Source: Isochrysis galbana (taxonomy: Eukaryota > Haptophyta > Isochrysidales > Isochrysidaceae). From it: DNA of 64,000 nt. Made by a program: the position numbers and the translations under genes. This document shows positions 10,707 to 22,560 of this stretch, in pieces; positions within the stretch are counted from its first letter, which is position 1, and each line of letters opens with the position of its first letter. The notes beneath the pieces were generated by a model. It searched no databases and was not told the DNA's origin. It saw nothing but the letters and a program-made list of their open reading frames with translations. Location of the stretch: contig CM030931.1 in NCBI GenBank assembly GCA_018136815.1, positions 6,902,399 to 6,966,398 of the forward strand, in the 5' to 3' direction.

Positions 10707-12338
10707 ATGACGCCGATCGACGCCGAGCCGGACGAGCTGCTGCGCGCTCTCGACGAGACGCACGCGCGGCTGGAGAGGCGGTTCCTCGGCGAGCCGGCGC
10801 CATACGTCCCAGATCCCGCTATCAGCGGGCCGCCGCCGCCGCCTGCCGAAGAGTGGCAGACATTGCTCGCAGAGCAACAGGCAGACGATCCGCCGCCCCC
10901 AACGGTCATGGACACAAACTGCCGTGGACCCGAGCGGAAGGCCGACTTGGAGGCTCGTGATTCGCTCGCCACGGTCTCGTTGGCCTCTGTCGGAGAGCGA
11001 ACGAGCGTAAGCAGCACGCACGCCACAGCAGCCTGCAGCATCGACCCCGAGCCCAGCCTAGCAATGCCGCCATTTCCTGTCAGCAGTAGATTTGGCACGT
11101 CTCTCGTTCGGATCGCGTTGCGGCGCGACTCTTCCGGGATGTTCCGCCTTGTCCTGAAGCGCGACGCACATGGCGATGTCTATATTGGCGTGCTGGCGCC
11201 TTCGGATTCTGGCGATGAGCGCGGAATGGCGAAAGAGGGGGAATATGTGCATTCCATCGATGGAATGACCGTTGCTGACATCGGATTCGAAGGTTTACTC
11301 CAGCACATCAAAACTGCGCCAGAGTTGATCGTGCTTGAAGTGGAGCGCGTCAAATTTCCCAAAAACCTCCACGGGGGAGCCGCAGCGCTTGCAGAGGCGT
11401 TGAGCAAGTTTGGCATCGTGGATGAGCAAGCAGCAGCCGTTGCGGAGGTGGCGGCTGAGAGAGAGGAGGTCTTGCAGAAATTTGGGCTGAACACCGCTGC
11501 GGTGGCTAGTCTTGCCACCAACATTCACCGGAAGGGAGAAGAGGTGAAGCACGGGTGGAATGCTCTCGGAGATTGGTGGCGAGAGAAAAGTGAAGCGGCA
11601 GGCGCGGGGCTGTCCTCCTTGGTCCAAGCTGCAGCACCAACATTACGTGAAACGACAGAGGACGTTGGCCACACGCTAAAGCAGATTGGTGGAGAACTTC
11701 ACATGCAAGCAGATCAATGGATCAAGCGGACGATGCCCGCACCGGAGGCGCATCAGCGTACTGCGTCCTCGCGCCCGCCGCCTCCACATCCCACTGTACC
11801 CCCGCCGTTATGCGCTGATTGGGTGGTCGGCTTGTCCTCATCCCAAACGCAAAATCTGCACTGCGGACACTCGCAAGGGGGTTCACTTGGGGCGACCCCG
11901 ATCGCCGGCTTATCTCCCTCAAATAATGCCTCGCAGCCTGGCGTGGGATGGGGTGGTGGCACATCGCTCACTCCGCTCATCGATGATGCACACACCTTAA
12001 TGCGATCTGGCACGCCAACCGAAAACGTCTCTAGCGCCCCACGTATCAGCAATCCCGGTTGGGGTGACCCGATCATCGATCCGAACGCGACGGCTGGCGG
12101 CTTTTACTGCACGGCCAGGAATGGTATGCCGGTAGCGTTTGGCGGCAACGACTTGCCCTTCGAGGAACAAATGGGGATCATGGCGCGCCAGTCCGGCAAT
12201 GAGAGCTCCGTACATCACGTTGCCAATAACCCTGCTCAAGCTTCGTGTGTGCCGGGCCCCCAATCAATGGGCAGCGTGCCTATTGTGCGAGCATCGAACA
12301 ACCACGATAGCCCACCCATCGTAGCGGAGATGGACTAG
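10707..12338 (+). CDS. PDZ-like domain protein
   Basis: A single open frame of 543 residues from the ATG at 10707 (MTPIDAEPDELLRALDETH); the frame is open further upstream, but that part reads as translated UTR. Residues about 145-225 (FRLVLKRDAHGDVYIGVLAP to ELIVLEVERV) have the look of a PDZ domain, including a GEYVHSIDGM turn where PDZ domains carry their GD..L.VNG segment. A helical, Ala/Glu-rich stretch follows (about 230-345), then a long low-complexity Pro/Ser/Asn tail. PDZ domains bind C-terminal peptides of partners, so an adaptor role is inferred. The rest is not recognised. The stop is TAG at 12336-12338. Confidence 0.7.
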   Translation: MTPIDAEPDELLRALDETHARLERRFLGEPAPYVPDPAISGPPPPPAEEWQTLLAEQQADDPPPPTVMDTNCRGPERKADLEARDSLATVSLASVGERTSVSSTHATAACSIDPEPSLAMPPFPVSSRFGTSLVRIALRRDSSGMFRLVLKRDAHGDVYIGVLAPSDSGDERGMAKEGEYVHSIDGMTVADIGFEGLLQHIKTAPELIVLEVERVKFPKNLHGGAAALAEALSKFGIVDEQAAAVAEVAAEREEVLQKFGLNTAAVASLATNIHRKGEEVKHGWNALGDWWREKSEAAGAGLSSLVQAAAPTLRETTEDVGHTLKQIGGELHMQADQWIKRTMPAPEAHQRTASSRPPPPHPTVPPPLCADWVVGLSSSQTQNLHCGHSQGGSLGATPIAGLSPSNNASQPGVGWGGGTSLTPLIDDAHTLMRSGTPTENVSSAPRISNPGWGDPIIDPNATAGGFYCTARNGMPVAFGGNDLPFEEQMGIMARQSGNESSVHHVANNPAQASCVPGPQSMGSVPIVRASNNHDSPPIVAEMD

Positions 12339-12764
12339 ACTGGAGCCTCTCAAACATGTGGTGCCTGCCTTATCATCAGTCGTGATGAGTCGTTGGTGAG
12401 AACGGCCCGTAGGCAGTAGTTAGTTGAAGACATACACAAGACGGCCATAATGATATTGAGCATTAGTGCTGCTACTCTCACTAGCATTTGTGCTGCTACT
12501 CTCACTAGCCTTGCGAATGCGAGGCGGAAGCCTCCAAACGCAGAGAGCGCAACGAGTCATGGAAGACTACTCCCCGCCTTAAGTCAGCCTACGACGAGGC
12601 GGGGACGGGGAATAAAATGCTACTGTACGAAAAAGGGAGATGCGCGGGACCCCCGCAAAAAGGCCAATCACACTGCTCAAGAGCGACTATAAGATCCTAT
12701 CAAAAATACGAACCAATAGCTGTTGAGTAAATTATTTGAATATTTTGTTGTGTGGAGTAAAGTA
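12339..12764. other. 3' flank of PDZ gene with dispersed motif copy 2
   Basis: No gene. Positions 12443-12520 carry the GAGCATTAGTGCTGCTACTC motif family, with its second half duplicated in tandem. The stretch ends at the ATCGC target site of the copia element. Confidence 0.5.
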
Positions 12765-12978
12765 ATCGCTGTTTAGCCCCAATCCATTGAGGCCCAGTGA
12801 TAGATAGTAGCATTGTGTAGACGAAGGGTAACATCGCAAGGGAACCACGCTCTCCGAAAAAAACACCGAACGACGACGTTGCCACTCTCAGGCTTAGATC
12901 TCGCACATCATACAAGAAAACTCCTGTGTTTCTGTTTATTTAGTCCAAACACTCCCCCACAGCGTGACCTAACGCTGA

Positions 12979-13767
12979 TTAGACGACAACACCTTCATTC
13001 AGGAGTGAACAGCGGTGGCGAAGGAATGTAGTTTTGTCAAGACATTTCGTGAAGATATCAGCCGTCATCTGCGATGTAGAGATCCATTTTGGGACAGAGA
13101 TGTGATGGAGGAATTGCTCTCGAGCGTAGAGTAACCAACGAACATAGTGACGAGTTCGAGCCGTTACTCCGGGATTTTTGATCGAGTCGCGGGTTGCCGA
13201 ATTGTCTGTGAAGATGTGGATGGGGAGCTGCTGGGGTCGATCAAGGAAGTCGAATAAGTGAAGAGTGAATTGTAGATTTCGAGCAGCTAGAGCGTAAACT
13301 GCCGTCTCAGCCTCAGCAGATGATTGAGCGACCAGCTTGAGTTTCTTTGATTGAAATGAAATTGATGCTCCCCCATACTTAATTACATATCCAGCGAAGG
13401 GCTTTGGGAGAGAGCCCCATGATGAGTCAGCATAAACATCAAGCGACGAGTTGTTACCATCAAAAGTTAGCCCGAGATGTTTCGAGTATTGGAGATAACT
13501 GACGATTCCGAGAGCTGCGTCGTAGTTGTGAGGAGAGGGATCTTGCATAAATTGACATAGGAAAGAGACATAGAATGAGATGTCTGGCCGAGTGATGGTC
13601 ACCCATAGTAATGATCCCATGAGTTGAAGGTAAGATTTTGATCGCATTCGAGACCTTTCAACGTCGGTTGTAGCACCAGTTAGTTTGTGGAATTCGTCTA
13701 TTTTGGAGCAGCGATCTCCTCTTGACAACTGTGGGCTAGTGACTCTGAGATGTCGGAGGTGATGCAA
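12979..13767 (-). pseudogene. Copia Pol C-terminal fragment (RT end and RNase H)
   Basis: Recognisable Ty1/copia landmarks in order are SYLQLMGSLLWVTITRPDIS, DPSPHNYDAALGIVSYLQ, VYADSSWG, SKKLKLVAQSSAEAETAV, FTDNSATRDSIKNPG and the C-terminal TADIFTKCL. The D and E residues of RNase H are present. The frame differs from that of the gag fragment upstream, so the deletion join is out of frame and this part cannot be made as a Gag-Pol fusion. Confidence 0.88.
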
Positions 13768-14399
13768 GAAAGAACCTTGATAACCAGCTGGTCTTTCGTT
13801 TTTTGTTGGTTGGTAGGACGCTTCGCGTTAAGGCTATGTAGATGGGCAATCAAGTTCGATATTGAATGTTCATTGATTCCTACAGTGAGGAGAGATACAT
13901 TGTCCCACTTGGCGTCATGCTCGATTAGTGTAAGGTCGTCGATTTCTTGGTGACATTGTTCATATAAGAGTTTATATGCCTTAGCTCCATCATGAGGTGC
14001 TTGCGAGGAAAGCATCTCTCTAAGGTCAGAATTGGAGATGTGTTCCATAAGGTATGAGAATAGTATACGCTTCCTCTTGATGTGATCATGTAGTTGTTGT
14101 CTTGCCGTTGCTTTTACTGAGCCGTCCGCATTGTAGAATTGGTACATGGGTATACCGCCGAACACAGATCGGTCGGTATTTGGATCTTGTTCAAGGTATC
14201 CACCCACGTCTAAACCAAATTAGTAATTTACTAAACCCAACATGCAAGTGGTGAGATCAGCATCGCCGATGTAGTCTCTGGAGAAGGCGTTGCCAAAGTC
14301 TCGACAAAAGATTTCAAACGGACGGCCTGGGGTGCCATCGAACGGACGGCAGCGGAATTTCCGAGAGTCGTAGTCTTCCAGGTTGTCTTCAGCCATCAT
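13698..14399 (-). pseudogene. Copia gag fragment with in-frame stop
   Basis: Starts at MMAEDNLEDYDSRKFRC and carries copia Gag landmarks such as FDGTPGRPFEIFCRDF and KRILFSYLMEHISNSDLREM. The two halves are in one frame but separated by a TAA at 14220-14222, so only a short N-terminal piece would be translated. It runs out in a different frame where the internal deletion joins it to the RNase H segment. Confidence 0.8.
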
Positions 14400-15030
14400 G
14401 AAAGCGTATGAGCAAGCATCAGCTTGAGCTTGAGGTGTTGACGGACACGCTTGAGTTGCCAAGGTCTCAGAGACAGAGTCAACATGAGTCGTCGTAGTGG
14501 CTTCCTTTATCTTCATCTTGAACTTGTGGAGCCATGAGCAAAAGAATTTAGTCCAGGCTTTTGGAAGGTGCAGCAAAAGATTTAGATCATAACCTTCACC
14601 ATCGCTGAGTGATGAGCAGGCGTGAGTCTCGATCCACACTCCTTCCGCGGTACGTGGAGAAGGCAGCCCGGCGTACCATTGTGCCACGTGACCTCCAATA
14701 CTCAGTCGACGGTAAAAGAGGTATATATTGTTCAGAGAATGCAAGAAGTGATTCCCGTTCACCAGAGAATTTTTTTGATTGCTGTTGAGCTTCAGCAGCT
14801 TCAGCTTTTCCAGGAAATCGACGCGCTGCCTCGACGCAGGCGACAACAGTGCTTGTTGGACCCGTTGTGAAGCGTAGGGTCCGACATCCGCGTCCTTGAG
14901 CGGGTCCGAGGATTCGAACAACCATTTTGATGACAAAATTTGTTCGGTCTCTGTCTTTGGTCCAACCTTGTGTTGGGTGTAGAGACTCAGAGCACGCGCG
15001 CTCAGATGCGCGCGAAAGGGAGACAAATCT

Positions 15031-15048
15031 CTCTCGGCGGGGGTACCA
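15031..15048 (-). other. Copia primer-binding site
   Basis: TGGTACCCCCGCCGAGAG directly abuts the 5' LTR on the minus strand. It would pair with a tRNA ending in GGCGGGGGTACCA. The tRNA was not identified. Confidence 0.75.
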
Positions 15049-15413
15049 TGTTTAGCCCCAATCCATTGAGGCCCAGTGATAGATAGTAGCATTGTGTAGA
15101 CGAAGGGTAACATCGCAAGGGAACCACGCTCTCCGAAAAAAACACCGAACGACGACGTTGCCACTCTCAGGCTTAGATCTCGCACATCATACAAGAAAAC
15201 TCCTGTGTTTCTGTTTATTTAGTCCAAACAATCGCAGCTTCATCCGTCTCTCGCGCTCTCTCCTCGGGATGCGCGCTGCCGGCTGCGCTCGTCCTGCCGG
15301 GGGGGGGGGAGGGGGGGGGGGAGGAGGGAGGAAGAGGGGGGGGGGGGGGAGGAAGAGCGCCCGCCTCACTCGGGGGTCGAGGGGGGCGCTGCTGCGGCGG
15401 CGGCAAGCAAGCC

Positions 15414-17231
15414 ATGTCGTGGGCCTTCCGCCGGCAGCTTCTCTCTGTCGGTGCTCCGCTGGGAGCGCTCGCGACCGGCATGATCTCGGGCGTCGCCCGC
15501 TGCTCGACAAAGCCCGACCACTTCGACCTTCTCGTCGTGGGCGGCGGCTCAGGCGGCATTGCATGCGCACGGCGTGCGGCACAGCATGGCCGCCGTGTTC
15601 TTGTACTCGAGCGAGGGCCAGACCGCGACGCCGATGGGGTGCGACGCGGCGGTGGATACGGTGGCACGTGCGTCAATGTTGGCTGTGTCCCCAAGAAGCT
15701 GATGTATACCGCTGCCACCCACTTCGAGGTAGCTGAGACTGCTCCCGGCTACGGAGTCCAGATGGGCCATCCAAGACTTGACTGGGCGGCGCTCGTCGCC
15801 AAGCGAGACGCATACGTGGCTCGACTCAACGCTATCTATACACGGAATCTAGACAACGCGGGGGTCACACACATTGAGGGTTTCGGGCGCTTCGTTGCGC
15901 CCAAACAAGTCGAGGTTGATGGCATCAAGTACTCGGCCGATCACGTGGTGATTGCAGTTGGTGGACGGCCAGCCATGCCTGACATCCCGGGCGCCGAGCA
16001 CTGCATTTCTAGCGACGGCTTTTTCGATTTGAAGGCGCAGCCCGAAAAGGCCCTCGTCGTGGGCGCCGGATACATCGCGGTTGAGCTCGCAGGTAAGTGG
16101 CCTTCCTGCGCTTTGTGGCACAACATCAATCTTGACGACCCGATTGGTGCCGTGGTGCGTCTGCACAGATTTTCCTTAGCACCACATTACGCTCCTTTCT
16201 TCAGGCATTCTCCAGACGCTTGGCAGCAAAGTTGCCCTCGCATGCCGGGGTGCAGGTGTCCTGCGGCACGGCTTCGACCCAATGATTCAGGAGATCCTCA
16301 ACACGGAGATCGTCCGCTCGGGCACTGAGTTGGTCGCCAACTCGCAGGTCGTCAGTGTCGAAAAGCGTGGCGACGGCAAGCTGAACGCCACGCTTTCCTC
16401 CGGTAAGACGATGTATGATCTCGACTGTGTGCTTGTTGCAATCGGTCGCACGCCAGTCACGGACGGCATGGGCCTTGAAAACACTGGCGTCAAGCTGGAT
16501 GACAAGGGGCGTGTGATCGTTGACTCTCAGCAGGTGCGTGTAGCTGCACTGCAAAAGGCGACCATCGGTGCCCGTCAGTGCCGGCTCGGGGATTTGGCGC
16601 ATCGTAGTCTAGTTCAGCAGCACGGCGCGTATCGCAGCGAGCACCTGCCTGCCCACCCTGTCCGCTGCAGAACACGGGCGTGCCCGGTCTCTACTGTCTT
16701 GGCGACGCCTCCACGTCGGGCTATGAGCTCACTCCAGTCGCCATTGCCGCTGGCCGCCGGCTGGCGGATCGGCTCTTCGGCGGCGCGTCGGACGCTAAGT
16801 TTGAGTACAGCAATATCGCGACCGTCGTCTTCTCACACCCGCCCATCGGCACTATTGGTCTCACGGAGCCGCAAGCTCGAGAGGCGTATGGCGACGATGC
16901 TGTTACCATCTACAAGTCGGTCTTCAAACCGATGCATTTCGCTCTGTGTGACGAGGAGGCCAAGAAGCCGATGGCGATGAAGCTGGTTTGCGTAGGTGAG
17001 GAGGAGCTTGTGGTCGGCCTACACGTCATCGGTATTGCCGCCGACGAGATGTTGCAAGGCTTCGGCGTCGCGCTCAAGATGGGCGCCACCAAATCTGACT
17101 TTGACAACGCGGTAGCAATTCATCCCACTGCTGCCGAGGAGTTCGTCACTATGGCGCCGTGGGGAGCCAAGTCGGATGGCAAGGGCGGGATCCGCCCTGT
17201 CCTCCCACCCAAACCTAAGTCGAGGACGTGA
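15414..17231 (+). CDS. GSR: Glutathione reductase
   Basis: NADPH-dependent flavoenzyme that regenerates reduced glutathione. Exons 15414-16092, 16205-16533 and 16671-17231 give 522 residues; both introns (112 and 137 nt) are GT-AG and keep the frame. The FAD-binding motif GGGSGG lies at 43-48, the redox-active site [13 protein letters not shown] at about 83-95 with Cys86 and Cys91, the NADPH-binding region at [15 protein letters not shown], the second FAD motif at [12 protein letters not shown], and the C-terminal catalytic motif at AIHPTAAEE (His and Glu). The first ~30 residues ([13 protein letters not shown]) are basic and hydrophobic, as in a mitochondrial or plastid targeting peptide. 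A recent copia insertion ends about 180 bp upstream and may affect its promoter. Thioredoxin reductase is excluded by the absence of its C-terminal redox extension. Confidence 0.96.
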
Positions 17232-18240
17232 GGCAGAGCGCTTTGCCCATGCTTCAGGCGGCCGGCCTGCGCGTCATCTATCCTCCCTAGGTCAGTGCAC
17301 CTAGCGTCCCATGAGCGGCAGGAAGGAAGGACAGCAAGAACTGCGACATCGTCCCTATATCTGATATCTGCACCTCAGCCGCGTGTGCACTTCACACCTT
17401 CACACCGATGCCATGCGCCTGCGAAGGTGATTGCCCGTGGTAGCCAATCAATGCAGGCGTCAGGCCTAGAGATGTAGGCTTGAAATGCCGTAGTGGAAGG
17501 CGCAACGTTTTGGGGCAGTCTAACACTAGAGGGCTTTTGCAGGCCTCAATAGGGCCTCAAAATGCTGTTGAGGCTCTATTGTGGCCGTTACTGAAACGTT
17601 TGGCCGAGAGATTAGGCATCACACACATAATTCATAATTGCCTCGCAAGGGGTGCTGGTGGAGACACGCCCGACCAGGGAGGGCTAAAATTATAAGACAG
17701 CTGAATATTAGTCAGTGCCGCTACTGTCACTAGCCATGCGCCAAGACGCCAAGCCACGACATACATGACCGCATTACAAGCCAAGGCACAGAACTAAGCG
17801 CCGGGGCAGGAATACAATACCTTGAGTTGATCGGCTAGCTCATGGTTGTTCAACATAGCCCGGTCACTCACTAGGGGGGTGCGAAGGGCACCATCTGTAA
17901 TGGGCAAACGAAGGCCTAAATAAGCTCTCTATAGGTTCCGGTATGGGAGATCAGCCAAAAAAAACCGGGGGTCTTCCGGCAAAATTTTCGAAAAATACCC
18001 GATTTCAGGCCTCTGACGGCCGTGCGGAAATATATGTCAGGCCCCCCTCCGGTATTATTTTACCGATGGCCTTCATGCGCGCCTCTCGCAGCGAAACACG
18101 AAACCATGGGCATCGGCAGCTGACCCGGACCAAAGATCCTGGTTCTATACACACAGCAATATATTTTCACTATGTTTTTATGGACTTGAACGTGTACGTA
18201 AGTATCGCAAAAACTAAAGACGCTAACCGCTAAAAACACC
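17232..18240. other. Gene-free stretch with dispersed motif copy 3
   Basis: 3' flank of glutathione reductase. Positions 17687-17765 carry the CTGAATATTAGTCAGTGCCG motif family. No gene or structured RNA is recognised in the remainder. Confidence 0.5.
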
Positions 18241-18249
18241 AAGGGCTCG

Positions 18250-18730
18250 AGAACCCAACTTCGACCCGCGACCGGGGGCGCCACGAGGCCGTTCGAGTCA
18301 CCGCTCGCCAAATGGATGCCGCTACGAGCACCAAAGTGCGGTATGCCGCCCTCACAGCCACGCCAATCGCGCCCGCCGCCCCCGCGCACTGCGTCGAAAT
18401 CGGCCGCTTGCGGCCCCCGGTGATGACGTCGTCACGCCTCAAGACGCGCCCTGAGTGCCCAACTTCGACCCGCGACCGGGGGCGCCACGAGGCCGTTCGA
18501 GTCACCGCTCGCCAAATGGATGCCGCTACGAGCACCAAAGTGCGGTATGCCGCCCTCACAGCCACGCCAATCGCGCCCGCCGCCCCCGCGCACTGCGTCG
18601 AAATCGGCCGCTTGAGGCCCCCGGTGATGACGTCGTCACGCCCCAAGACGCGCCATGAGTGCCCAACTTCGACCCGCGACCGGGGGCGCCACGAGGCCGT
18701 TCGAGTCACCGCTCACCATATGGATGCCGC
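18250..18730 (+). repeat. 204-bp tandem satellite, about 2.3 units
   Basis: Units begin with CCCAACTTCGACCCGCGACC near 18255, 18459 and 18663, an exact 204-bp period, with only a few substitutions between units. Because 204 is divisible by 3, one frame stays open through the array. A diverged single unit lies at 40530-40760. The array overlaps the 3' end of the unrecognised minus-strand gene and supplies its final ~40 codons and stop. Confidence 0.93.
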
Positions 18731-20110
18731 TACCAGCACCAAAGTGCGGTATGCCGATTTCATTGCGCGCAAGCAAGCTCGCCATGGTGGCATGGCTCCG
18801 ATCGTGCTCGAGCTGCAGCCGTAGCGCCGTCTGAGCCTCGTGCTGTGCGCGCCTTTCCACCTGCACCACGCTTCGATGAGCCTCGGCCATTGCTTGCCTC
18901 GCCGCCTGAGCTGCCGCTCGCAGCTGGCGCAGCTGAAGATCTTGTTGCCACACCACAGTACGCAGGCGGCGAAGTTCGCCTAGCTGCTTTGGCGAGTGCG
19001 GCGGCCTGCCTCGCACGTACGCGGCAATAATTTGCAGCAAATGGCTCTCAGCAGCTAGCAGCTGCACGGCGCTATATGCGCCTAGCCGTGGGTGTAGGCC
19101 AGCCGCAAAGGCACGGAGCCGAGCCTCATCATTAGATGCGCTCGACTCCACATCGCCATTAAGCGGAGGGTCACCGCCGCCGCTACCACCACCACCACCG
19201 CCACCGCTGCTGTCACCGCCGCCGCCCCTGCCTCCGCCACAGCTGCCGTCGCTACTGCCGCTGCCGCCGCCGGTGATGCGGTGATGGCCATTTGATACAG
19301 CTCATGCTGATCCTGCACGACAGCTGCCAACGCTGCCTTCGCTGCCGCCAGCCTTGCCGGATCGGCGCCCACACACTTTCGCACGCGCCGCTGAGCAACC
19401 TCCAAGGCGTGTGCGCTCGCCTTGCGCGAACGCTCAATGTGCATTGCGCACGCCTTCTCCGCGGGTGAGGCCACTTCAGTGAGGCCTCGCGGGGCCACCA
19501 CTGAGTCGGTAGACAGGCACAGGATCGCACGGCAGAGTATCACTGCCGCATTAGTGAACTCTCCTGTGCGACCCTGTGCCTTGGCCTCTGCTGCGCTGGA
19601 CTTGGCGTACGCATGAAGCGCGTATGCATGAGTCCAGCGCAGGCCACCATCGGGCCGAGCTTGCACATGAGCCCTGGGCTCAATGCGCTCGCCTCGGCGA
19701 ACGGCCTCCATGAGGGCCTGAACTTCTGGCAGCGCTCGCCAGCGCTCGCCAGCGTCCCAGGGGCCGGCCTCATGGAGGTCGGGCCGTGTCGAATTATCGT
19801 ATGCCTGCGGCGCGATGGGCGGGGATATGTCACTACCGGACTGTGCGACCCTCGAGATCGAGCGTGCGACCCACCAGGGACCTCCCACATCCCTCGCGAG
19901 GCGCTTGAGCTTTGAGCTTGGGCTCCTCACCAGCTGGCAGCCATTGCGAGGCCGACAGCCGGCGATCGGCCGACGCGGAACCTCCGCGTTTCTTATGGGG
20001 ATTCGCCCGACATTCACTGCTTTGATTCCCTCACGCGCGCAATCCTCCCATTCTCCCAAAATAGACCTCCATGGGCCGGACAAGGCGGGGGAGTCACTCA
20101 CCGACGCCAT
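18636..20110 (-). CDS. Unrecognised protein, frame-broken, Gly-rich linker and coiled coil
   Basis: Two overlapping minus-strand frames appear to be one gene. The first (20110 to about 19290; MASVSDSPALSGPWRS) gives ~270 residues with helical segments. The second (about 19290-18636) reads through a triplet-repeat tract (19167-19285) as a Gly/Ser/Asp linker, then MESSASNDEARLRAFAAGL and a Gln/Arg/Ala-rich helical, coiled-coil-like part. Reading the tract in the first frame gives implausible poly-Ala/Val and soon stops. A one-base indel or an unseen intron near 19290 would join them. The C-terminal ~40 residues come from the 204-bp satellite. I do not recognise the family, and this may be a pseudogene. 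Confidence 0.45.
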
Positions 20111-20349
20111 GGATTTTCGTGGGGTAGAGGGGGTTCGCGGGGGGGGGGGGGGGGGGGCAGGTAAGGGGGATCCCTGGGGAATCCTTGGACACCCAGGAGG
20201 GATGGAAAATAGTTGTTAAAAAGCGTGAGTGACCGGCCTATTCAACGTCTCGATTCTACTCTACCCGGATGGAAGAGGTAGAGCTCTACTCGTACTCCCT
20301 AGGCCTAGCTTGTGCGAACGTGTGCGGCTGAGCGGGCGAGGCGCGGCGG

Positions 20350-22121
20350 ATGGCGCAGGAGGCGGAGCCAGAGGGGGCCGATGGGTGGCTCGAGCGGGCG
20401 CAGGAGCTACGGGAGGAAGGAATCGGGCTCTTCGCGCGTGGGCTCGTTGGAGGCGCCAAGGGCCTCTTCGAACGCGCGGCGCACGCACGCATCGCGGCCG
20501 CAGGGGCTTTGAAAGAGCAGGGCAACGCGGCGTTCCAGCGGGCGGAGTGCGCTGAGGCCATCGCAAGCTATGAGCGCGCTCTGGGCGCTCTTGGATGCGG
20601 GCCTAAGCCGGGGCATATGAAGAAAGTGCCTTCACAGCCCTACGACTACCATTACGAATGCGGCGTCGCAGACGCCGAAGGAGATGCGGCGTCGGCCGAG
20701 TTTGCACGTATACTGCGTCTAGGAGTCCCAGCTAAGCTGTTGGTAGCCCTGCATTCCAACCTCGCAGCCTCTTGCCTGAAGGAGCAGCGGTATGAGACTG
20801 CGCGTGCTGCGGCGACGGCTGCTCTCCGCATCGATCCAGATCACGCAAAGTCGCGGAGCCGTCGAGCCGCTGCCTCTGAGGCTCTGGAGGACCGCAGCTC
20901 GGCTTGCGAAGACTATGCTCTCGCCTTTGCTGCAATGATCACCACCTCGGCAGCGACAGACTTGGCGAAGAAACTCATCCACCAGTGGAAGCTACGGGCT
21001 CCCTGCATCACTGCATTTGTAGAAGAGAGCTGCGCTCGGGGCGAGAAGATTCGTGCGTGTGGAGCAGTGGAGAAGGCACTTGCACGTGCCCTGCATGGAA
21101 TCGGCTCAGCTGCAGATTGGGCACGCAACACGCCAATGCCTGGATGCGGGGCGAGTGTGGATGGTGAGCACCTCGCACGCATGCATCACTCACGTTGTTT
21201 ATTTTCCGCTCCTCAGCTCCTTGCAAAGAGCAAACGTGAAGTGTGGCCGAAACCTCAAACAATTCCCTCGATTACTCGAACCTCACAACATTTCCTCCTC
21301 AATCAGGCGCGCGCGTACTTGCGTGGAGCGGTTCGTCTGCATTGATCGATGGCGCAGTCTGGTGCTGTCAGCACGATGATCCTACGGGAGGGCGCTCGCT
21401 TTTGCGAGCCGCTGCATGGATCGTTGGCATCAAAGGGGCTGTTGAGGTTGAGCCGGCAATGTTTCGCGGTCTCAACGAGGAGGTGGAAGTGGACCCAACA
21501 GTTCCATTCCCAGAGAAGCGGCAACGCTTCATCATCCTACTCGCTCCTGATCCAGGTGTCGCGGTTGGGCTCTTTCAACTTATGGAGGTGCGCCTCTAAG
21601 GTCTTACTCCAAAATTTATGCATCTACACTCATAGCACTCTCGCTGTCCATGTGCCACAGGCTCTAGCTCGGAGAAGACCTTCGAATTGCCCACGCCTCT
21701 TTCTAGGAACTTTGCAAAACTCATGGGGCTTCCGTCACAGCCCGCGCGTGCGCCGGGCTCTAGCTTCTCTCATTGCATGGTTATATCGATGCCCCGAATC
21801 GCGAGCGCGGTTTTCCCACTTCCCGGCAGACACCATGAAGCCGATTATACAAAAGCAGCAACGATGTGCATGGCTGGTGACCGGGGATTGGACGGTCTCG
21901 AGTGTGACGCATCCGGATTACGAGCGCGAGACTGGCCTCTCAATCGGCGATGGCCCCGTCGAGGACGCGTGATTTCTTTCAGTAGATTTGTCGGTAATGC
22001 CACGCTGATTCACACAAGCCCTCGCGTGGTGTGGGCGTCGCTACCATGCTACTGTCATGACTCAGATGATGGCTCCTCGGGTCTATTGGCTATTGGGTGG
22101 GACTCGTGTACGATGAGATAG
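20350..22121 (+). CDS. TPR-repeat protein
   Basis: Three exons, 20350-21163, 21307-21555 and 21661-22121, joined by GT-AG introns of 143 and 105 nt, give 507 residues in one frame. Residues 53-86 (ALKEQGNAAFQRAECAEAIA, SYERAL) form a typical first tetratricopeptide repeat, and about 125-190 (LHSNLAASCLKEQRYETARA, ALRIDPDHAKSRSRRA) hold two more, as in co-chaperone TPR domains that bind Hsp70 or Hsp90 C-termini. The second half (AWSGSSALIDGAVWCC, RFIILLAPDPG) is not recognised; the third exon is Arg/Pro-rich and its end is the least certain part. Partner and role are unknown. Confidence 0.75.
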
Positions 22122-22552
22122 TGAGAGATATGGGAGATGTCAATAGTCAATAGGCAGCTGGAGAGTTTGTCAAGTTAACGTTGTAAAGCAAGTCAGACGA
22201 GAGATGAGTCGGGAATACGATCTAGAATTGCGAGTATATCTGCGACGCCCAAGCGGCTGCGGTGCGGGTCGTTGGGCGTACGATCTGGCTCGGGGCTCGG
22301 GCGCATCTCGATGCGCCATACGCCACCATCACAAAATAACTCTTGAAGGTGACTGCTAAATGTATCATTGTGCATTGTGCGACCTTGCCTGCATCGCCTT
22401 GACCCCTTGCCCACTCCCCCTTCCCTTTCCCCTTCGCCTCCCGTCGCCGTCGTTCGTCTTTCCTTTTTCTTCGGCTTTCGGGGGTATGGCGTATGGCCTA
22501 TGCAGACTGCTACTTTGCGGCCTTGCGTCGTGGGGGGAGGTATGGAGTAGGA
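22122..22552. other. Intergenic, nothing recognised
   Basis: This is the spacer between the TPR gene and the MITE at 22561. I see no supportable feature. Confidence 0.45.
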
Positions 22553-22560
22553 GTAGCAGT

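Larger units (their letters stand above)
12770..15230 (-). mobile_element. Internally deleted Ty1/copia retrotransposon
   Basis: The two LTRs (12770-12951 and 15049-15230, 182 bp each) are identical as far as I can compare. They have TG and CA ends and a 5-bp target duplication ATCGC (12765-12769 and 15231-15235). Read on the minus strand, the base after the 5' LTR starts TGGTACCCCCGCCGAGAG, a tRNA-type primer-binding site, and GGGGGAG just before the 3' LTR is a polypurine tract. Inside are a gag segment and an RNase H segment only; protease, integrase and most of the reverse transcriptase are missing. It must have moved using proteins supplied in trans, and recently, given the LTR identity. 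It landed about 180 bp upstream of the glutathione reductase start. Confidence 0.92.

Noticed and set aside
19252-19530. Alternative frame through the triplet repeat
   Set aside because: It gives Arg/Gln-rich low complexity with no link to the conserved parts on either side.
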